From Ehretia macrophylla (lineage: Eukaryota > Streptophyta > Magnoliopsida > Boraginales > Ehretiaceae), in the NCBI GenBank assembly GCA_037974665.1, contig CM075775.1:35366152-35430151 (forward strand): a stretch of 64,000 nt of DNA, in the 5' to 3' direction. Each line of letters opens with the position of its first letter. Within the stretch, counting starts at the first letter, position 1. This document shows positions 58,925 through 64,000 of the stretch, in pieces. The notes below the pieces were generated by a model. The model was given only the letters and a program-made list of their open reading frames with translations. It did not search any database and had not been told where the DNA came from. The translations under genes were made by a program, and so were the position numbers.

Positions 58925-61524
58925 ACGAGAAATAGGTTTTGAAACTCATTTTCCGGTTCAACTTATGAAATCCTTTTGCAAGCATGAATATACAATAATA
59001 CAAGTACAGGAACAGAAATACCAGTCTTTCCTCCCTGAGGTTCTCTAAGAACCAAGCGAGAGTACTTATACAGATAGTAAAAAAGATACATTGAGCTTTT
59101 GCTCTCAGATCAGTTTCAGAATCAGTGGTTGCGGCCGACTTTAAATCATCCCCAAAACACGCCAGGTGGGTGTACTCCGGATGTACCCCGAAATCCTACG
59201 ATCCAACTCTCCGAGGAAGTCTAGCCCCCAAGCGAGAGAGAGAATGGAACCGTGGTAGTCACGGGTACACCGGCAAGCCCGATGCCGCCATGTATGCGTG
59301 ATCGCTACCACGCCGACATGAAAGGTTGCAACCTTGTATGCAGTGCACATTTATGACATTAACATATCACATTGGGAGGACAACAAAGTAGGTTGCCTCC
59401 GGATAGTCATAAGATTGCACATTGACAGGTAAACAAGCAGGGCACGATAAAACAGGTAATTTCACTTGAAAGACATATAGAGTTATATGAACATTAAATG
59501 GGCAGCCATGTAACACATGTAAATCAAGCCATATAACTCATTACGAAGTCCACGTGATCAAGTAATAAGATTATTCAACATGCAATAACATCTACGTGGG
59601 TTCAGGTGCAAGAAAAGCTTATTTGCCAACATGCAATGATCAAAATCACATTTAGGACTATAAAGGCATTTACGGGCAGCCTACTAAACATATAATTCCA
59701 CACAATATCCAAATGATCAACACTTAGCAAAACTACCTAGTCATTAGGGTTTCCATTCGTGCATATTCGTGCAATTTGAGCCTCAAACCAACTCAAAATC
59801 AATCTCAAGCCATGCATCATTTAATTCAACATCCTCAAACATTCAAAATAGTCCACACAACATCCTGAAGCTATAATCCCAAGCATTTAATTCAACAAGA
59901 GTAGTCACAACAATTTTTCTAAGCACAACATTAAGTGAAACCCTTACTGCAATAGGCTGTTTTCTCACAATCAATAGGATAAGAAAACAAACTCCAAATA
60001 CAGTGAATAAGATGTCAAATTAAATCTTAAGAAGTTAACTAAAATCAAAAACAAACTTTGCATCAATTGGAGTTCGGGATCATTAGATATAGCCAAAACA
60101 GTGGGATAGCACAAAACTGTCCAGATTTGCACACATTTCGATAATTGACGTTTTTGAGGTCCTTAGGGTCAGATTTAGCCTTAGTTCATTTCTGACAAAA
60201 ATGTCCAGAACTGAAAATTCTAGGAGCACACCCAATTTCATGCATTTTGGATATCATTTACTAAGTCAAATATGGTTCGTTCTACAAGGTCAGTGCATCT
60301 GTCAAGACCTGCTTCATTTTTCCAGATTTCCAGATTTGGACACATTTTAAAGATTCGCCATTTTGAAGACCTTAGAGTCAAAATTAGCTTCGGCCTATTT
60401 CTGCGAAAAATGTTCAAAACTGGCAAAACTAGTCACTACCAATTTTCATGCATTTTCAACATCATTTGCCTAGCTAAACTTACCTCGAAACATACTGGTC
60501 AGAGATCTGTCAACAATCCGACTTCACCTATCATCACTTTCAAGCCAAGATCTTGCCATGCATGGTTGTTTAAGCTTATGAACGAACATATAACTCAAGT
60601 ACAGAAGCAAAGACATACATTTATGAGAATGCATGTGGATTTTTGAAGGATTTTCAAAAGGTTTTAGCCCTCACCTTAGCAAACAACCAAGAAGATGCAC
60701 AAAAACTTGTTGAAGCTCGAATCTCTTCTTCTTCTTGCTTAGCCGAGATTCCAACTTGGTTTTCTCTATTTTTCCTAGCCTAGTAATAAATCTCTTAGTA
60801 CATGCATGAGGTTAGAACAAGAATAAAAGAAGTGGAAGCTTAAAACTCACCTAGGGCCGAAATGAAGGCTTCAAAGGGCATGCATGTGTGATTTTCGAAT
60901 TCTAGCTTGTTTGCTTGAGCTTCTTCGATGGTTGCTTGTCTTGATGCACCAAGAATTGATGAAGATGAGCAAAGGATGATGAGAACTTAGCCAAGGCCGA
61001 GAGGTAGTGAGGAGAATGAGAGGGAGAGAGAGAAAAGTTGAGAGGAAATGAGAGAATAAGACAAAGAACAAAGCTTTTGCAATCTTCAAGCAAGTGGTCG
61101 GCCTTGGGCCATTAAAAATCTGATTTTTGTGTCTTCAAGATGAAATTTAAAATGTTAGCATGGGCATAAGTGGTTTGGTCGAATAAGGTGAGAATTTGAG
61201 GTGGTATTGAGCAATTTTTTAAGCATTGATAAGTGTTTTTGTGTCATAACTTGTCTAGAATCAATTGAATTTAGCATGCATGCAAAGAGACCTCCTAGTG
61301 GTCGGCCAAGGCTACACAAATTCTGAATTTTTGTCATCTTTGAGCATTATTTTAATTGTGTCTTGAAAGTACAAAAAGATTAAGGAATAAAGAATAAGGA
61401 ATGCTTAGTGTTTGGTGAATTTTTTGCCTTCTAGTGAGTTGAATTAGGATTATAATATTGATAGTGGGTTTTGTAGGATTGTTTAATAGCCTAGTGCTCC
61501 GTGTAAGATACTTTCTTGATTAGC

Positions 61525-61846
61525 GTGAGGGCACACTTTCCTAGGTCTAGGGCACGCACTATGAGGTAGGGCACGAACTACGAGACGAATGCACATTTTT
61601 CTAGTAAATACATGCAATTCAAGGTTAGGGTACACAAAATGAGACAACGCATGCAAATCGAGGTCGGGCACGTATATCTAGGTATCGCACGTCAATCGGG
61701 GATTAGGGCACCCTATTCTAGGTCAAGGCACGTATGATGAGGTATGCACGAAAACAAAGACAGGACACATAATCCAAGGTCGGTCATATAATTAGGGGTC
61801 TATGACATGCAAATCAAGGTATGACACGTTATTCGGGGTCGGGCCT
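61525..61846 (-). repeat. Degenerate CGTGC-type minisatellite in LTR 4
   Basis: Same kind of array as in LTRs 2 and 3 at the same LTR end, about 100 bp shorter and more diverged. Confidence 0.7.
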
Positions 61847-61850
61847 CACA

Positions 61851-64000
61851 CTACATGAAGTGAAGTTGTCTTGCACAAGGTGCCATGGGATTCGGTAATA
61901 GAAATGTGATGGATTAGGTTGTCATCCTTTTCGCGGCTCATAACGTACGATACGGGACAGAAAAACAGCGCAAAAGAAGAAAAGTATCCAGAAACTGATG
62001 TAAACGTTCAATTTTGGGCTCCGAAAACAGGTGCAACTGAGTAGGCTTGCTGCCATTGTCATAGAGCTCTCGAATAGCTTTCCAACGGAATGCTGTGCGC
62101 CGCGTAACTCCTTACGGATCAAAAGTTATGGGCACCGGAGCGATGGAGACCTGGTCCTAAGCCCCACGCCCTTGGTTTGCGGGCCCAGCCTCTACGTTAA
62201 GTGACGTTGTCTTGCCCAATGTGGCATGGGATTCAGTAATAGAAATCTGATGGATTAGGTTGTCGTCCTTTTCGCGGCTCACGACGTACGATCCGGGACG
62301 AAAAAACAGCGCAAAAGAAGAAAAGTATCCAGAAACTGATAAAATTGTTCAATTTTGGGATCCAAAAACAGGTGCAGCCGAGGAGGCTAGCTGCCCCCGT
62401 CGTAGAGCTCTTAGAGAGCTTTACAATAGTATGTTGTGCGCCGTGTAACTCCTTACGGATCAAAAGTTATGGGCACCAGAGCGACGGAGACCTGGTCCTA
62501 AGTCCCCCGCCCTCGGTTTGCGGGCCCAGCCTCTACGTGAAGCGAAGTTGTCTTGCCCAAGGTGGCATGGGATTTGGTAATAGAAATGTGATGGATTAGG
62601 TTGTCGTCCTTTTCGTGGCTCCCGACGTACGATCCGGGACGAAAAAACGGCGCAAAAGAAGAAAAGTATCCAGAAACTGATGAAAACGTTCAATTTTGGG
62701 CTCCGAAAATAGGCGCAGCCGAGCAGGCTAGCTGTCTCCATCGTAGAGCTCTCGGAGAGCTTTCCAACGGTATGTTGTGCGCCGCGTAACTACTTACGGA
62801 TCAAAAGTTATGGGTACCGGAGCGACGGAGACCTGGTCCTAAGCCCCACGCCCTCGGTTTGCGAGCCCAGCCTCTACATGAAGTGAAGTTTTGTTGCCCT
62901 AGGTGGCGTGGGATTCGGTAATAGCAATGTGATGGATTAGGTTATCGTCCTTTTCGCGGCTCACGACGTACGATCCGGGACAGAAAAATAGCGCAAAAGA
63001 ATAAAAATGTCCAGAAATTGATGAAAATGTTCGATTTTGGGCTTCGAAAACAGGCACAGCTGAGCAATCTTGCTGCCCCTGTCGTAGAGCTCTCAGAGAG
63101 CTTTCCAACGGTATGCTGTAGGCCGCGTAACTCCTTACGGATCAAAAGTTATGGGCACCGGAACGACGGAGACCTGGTCCTAAGCCCCACGCCCTCGGTT
63201 TGCGGGCCCAACCTCTACGTGAAGCGAAGTTGTCTTGCCCAAGGTGGCATGGGATTCGGTAAAGAAATGTGATGGATTAGGTTGTCGTCCTTTTCGCGGC
63301 TCACGACGTATGATCCGGGACAAAAAAACAGCGTAAAAGAAGAAAAGTGTCTAGAAACTGATGAAAAAGTTTGATTTTGGGCTCTGAAAATAGGCGCAGC
63401 TGAGCAGGCTTGCTGCCCCCGTCGTAGAGCTCTCGGAGAGCTTTCCAACGGTATGTTGTGTGCCGCGTAACTCCTTACGGATCAAAAGTAATGGACACCG
63501 GAGCGACGGAGACCTAGTCCTAAGCCCCATGCCCTCGATTTGCAAGCCCATCCTTTACGTGAAGTGAAGTTGTCTTGCACAAGGTGCCGTGGGATTCGGT
63601 AATAAAAATGTGATGGATTAGGTTGTCGTCCTTTTCGCGGCTCACGACGTACGATCTCGGATGGAAAAACAGTGCAAAAGAATAAAAGTGTCCAGAAATT
63701 GATGAAAACGTTCGATTTTGGGCTCCGAAAAAAGGCGCAACTGAGCAGGCTTGTTGTCCCCGTCGTAGAGCTCTCAGAGAGCTTTCCAACGGTATACTGT
63801 GCGTCGCGTAACTCCTTACGAATCAAAAGTTATGGGTATCGGAGCGACGGAGACCTGGTCCTAAGCCCCACGCCCTCGGTTTGCGGGCCCAGCCTCTATG
63901 TGAAGCGAAGTTGTCTTGCACAAGATGCCGTGGGATTTGATAATGGAAATGTGATGGATTAGGTTGCCGTCCTTTTCACGACTCATGACGTACGATCCGG
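61851..64000 (+). repeat. Satellite array block 5 (~6.3 monomers)
   Basis: Landmarks are at about 62117, 62458, 62799, 63140, 63480 and 63821. Same orientation as the other blocks. The GAGCAATCTTG unit (62799) is again followed by a GGTAAAGAAATG unit (63140). The block runs off the right edge. No gene is seen. Confidence 0.97.

Larger units (their letters stand above)
56370..61850 (-). mobile_element. Truncated LTR retrotransposon 4: leader, primer site and 5' LTR
   Basis: On the minus strand it has a 5' LTR (58178-61850), the primer site at 58153-58164 and about 1.8 kb of leader. It then ends abruptly in satellite at 56369/56370 with no gag, polymerase, polypurine tract or 3' LTR. The right flank begins CTACATGAAG and the left ends GAAGTTGTC, so the satellite overlaps by about 20 bp instead of 5. 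The left side is therefore not an original integration end and is better explained by deletion or illegitimate recombination. This copy shows that the solo LTRs belong to a family primed by initiator tRNA-Met. Confidence 0.85.
58178..61850 (-). repeat. LTR of element 4 (3673 bp)
   Basis: Plus-strand start TGTTACGCCCC, end GGGCCTCACA. It is co-linear with solo LTR 3 and close to it over the primer-proximal ~1.5 kb. The distal part, including the CT-rich tract and TATA region, is clearly diverged from LTRs 2 and 3. It has the CGGCAAGCCCGATGCCGCC block (59272-59290), the shared module (58817-58924) and three TAGTGTC units near 58645-58665. Confidence 0.88.

Noticed and set aside
1-64000. CENP-B-box-like word in the satellite (CCGTTGGAAAGC on the minus strand)
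   Set aside because: It shares CGTTGGAAA with the mammalian box, but the essential flanking TTCG and CGGG parts are not matched, and plants lack a clear CENP-B counterpart.
1-64000. CRISPR array, rDNA spacer or telomere repeat
   Set aside because: Units are contiguous 341-bp repeats without unique spacers, no rRNA sequence is present, and there are no runs of TTTAGGG.

Overview
The window has no recognisable host gene. It is heterochromatin-type DNA from a flowering plant: a long satellite array broken by four insertions of LTR-retrotransposon sequence. The plant assignment rests on Ty3/gypsy-type LTR elements with an initiator-tRNA-Met primer site (TGGTATCAGAGC) and very long AT-rich LTRs. 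I do not recognise the species or the satellite family.

Satellite: five blocks (1-17407, 25308-26527, 30278-31135, 34861-56369, 61851-64000) together make about 43.1 kb, or 67% of the window. The monomer is about 341 bp, always in the same orientation, with roughly 125 copies. Monomers are not randomly ordered. There are higher-order repeats (HORs): three exact 963-bp trimers at 1223-4111 built around a 281-bp deletion monomer, a 681-bp dimer pair at about 8.72-10.08 kb, a trimer pair at 13.9-16.0 kb, and two families of about 1363-bp tetramers between 42.3 and 54 kb. Open frames over the satellite are incidental, because a 341-bp period shifts frame at every unit.

Insertions: (1) 17408-25307 is a complete 7.9-kb element on the minus strand, with two 2657-bp LTRs differing at 23 sites by my count, a primer site, a polypurine tract and one gag-like gene. 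That gene carries four CCHC zinc knuckles. No protease, reverse transcriptase or integrase is present, so the element is non-autonomous. (2) 26528-30277 and (3) 31136-34860 are solo LTRs of about 3.7 kb from a related family. They lie in opposite orientation around 858 bp of satellite, forming a large inverted repeat. (4) 56370-61850 is one LTR of that family plus its primer site and about 1.8 kb of non-coding leader, truncated at a satellite junction.

The elements appear to have inserted into a pre-existing array. Satellite register resumes on the far side of insertions 1-3 with a 5-bp overlap, as expected for target-site duplication. Insertion 4 has an irregular 20-bp overlap. Both LTR families share several short ordered modules, so they are distant relatives. 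All similarity statements come from reading by eye; no alignment or database search was run.
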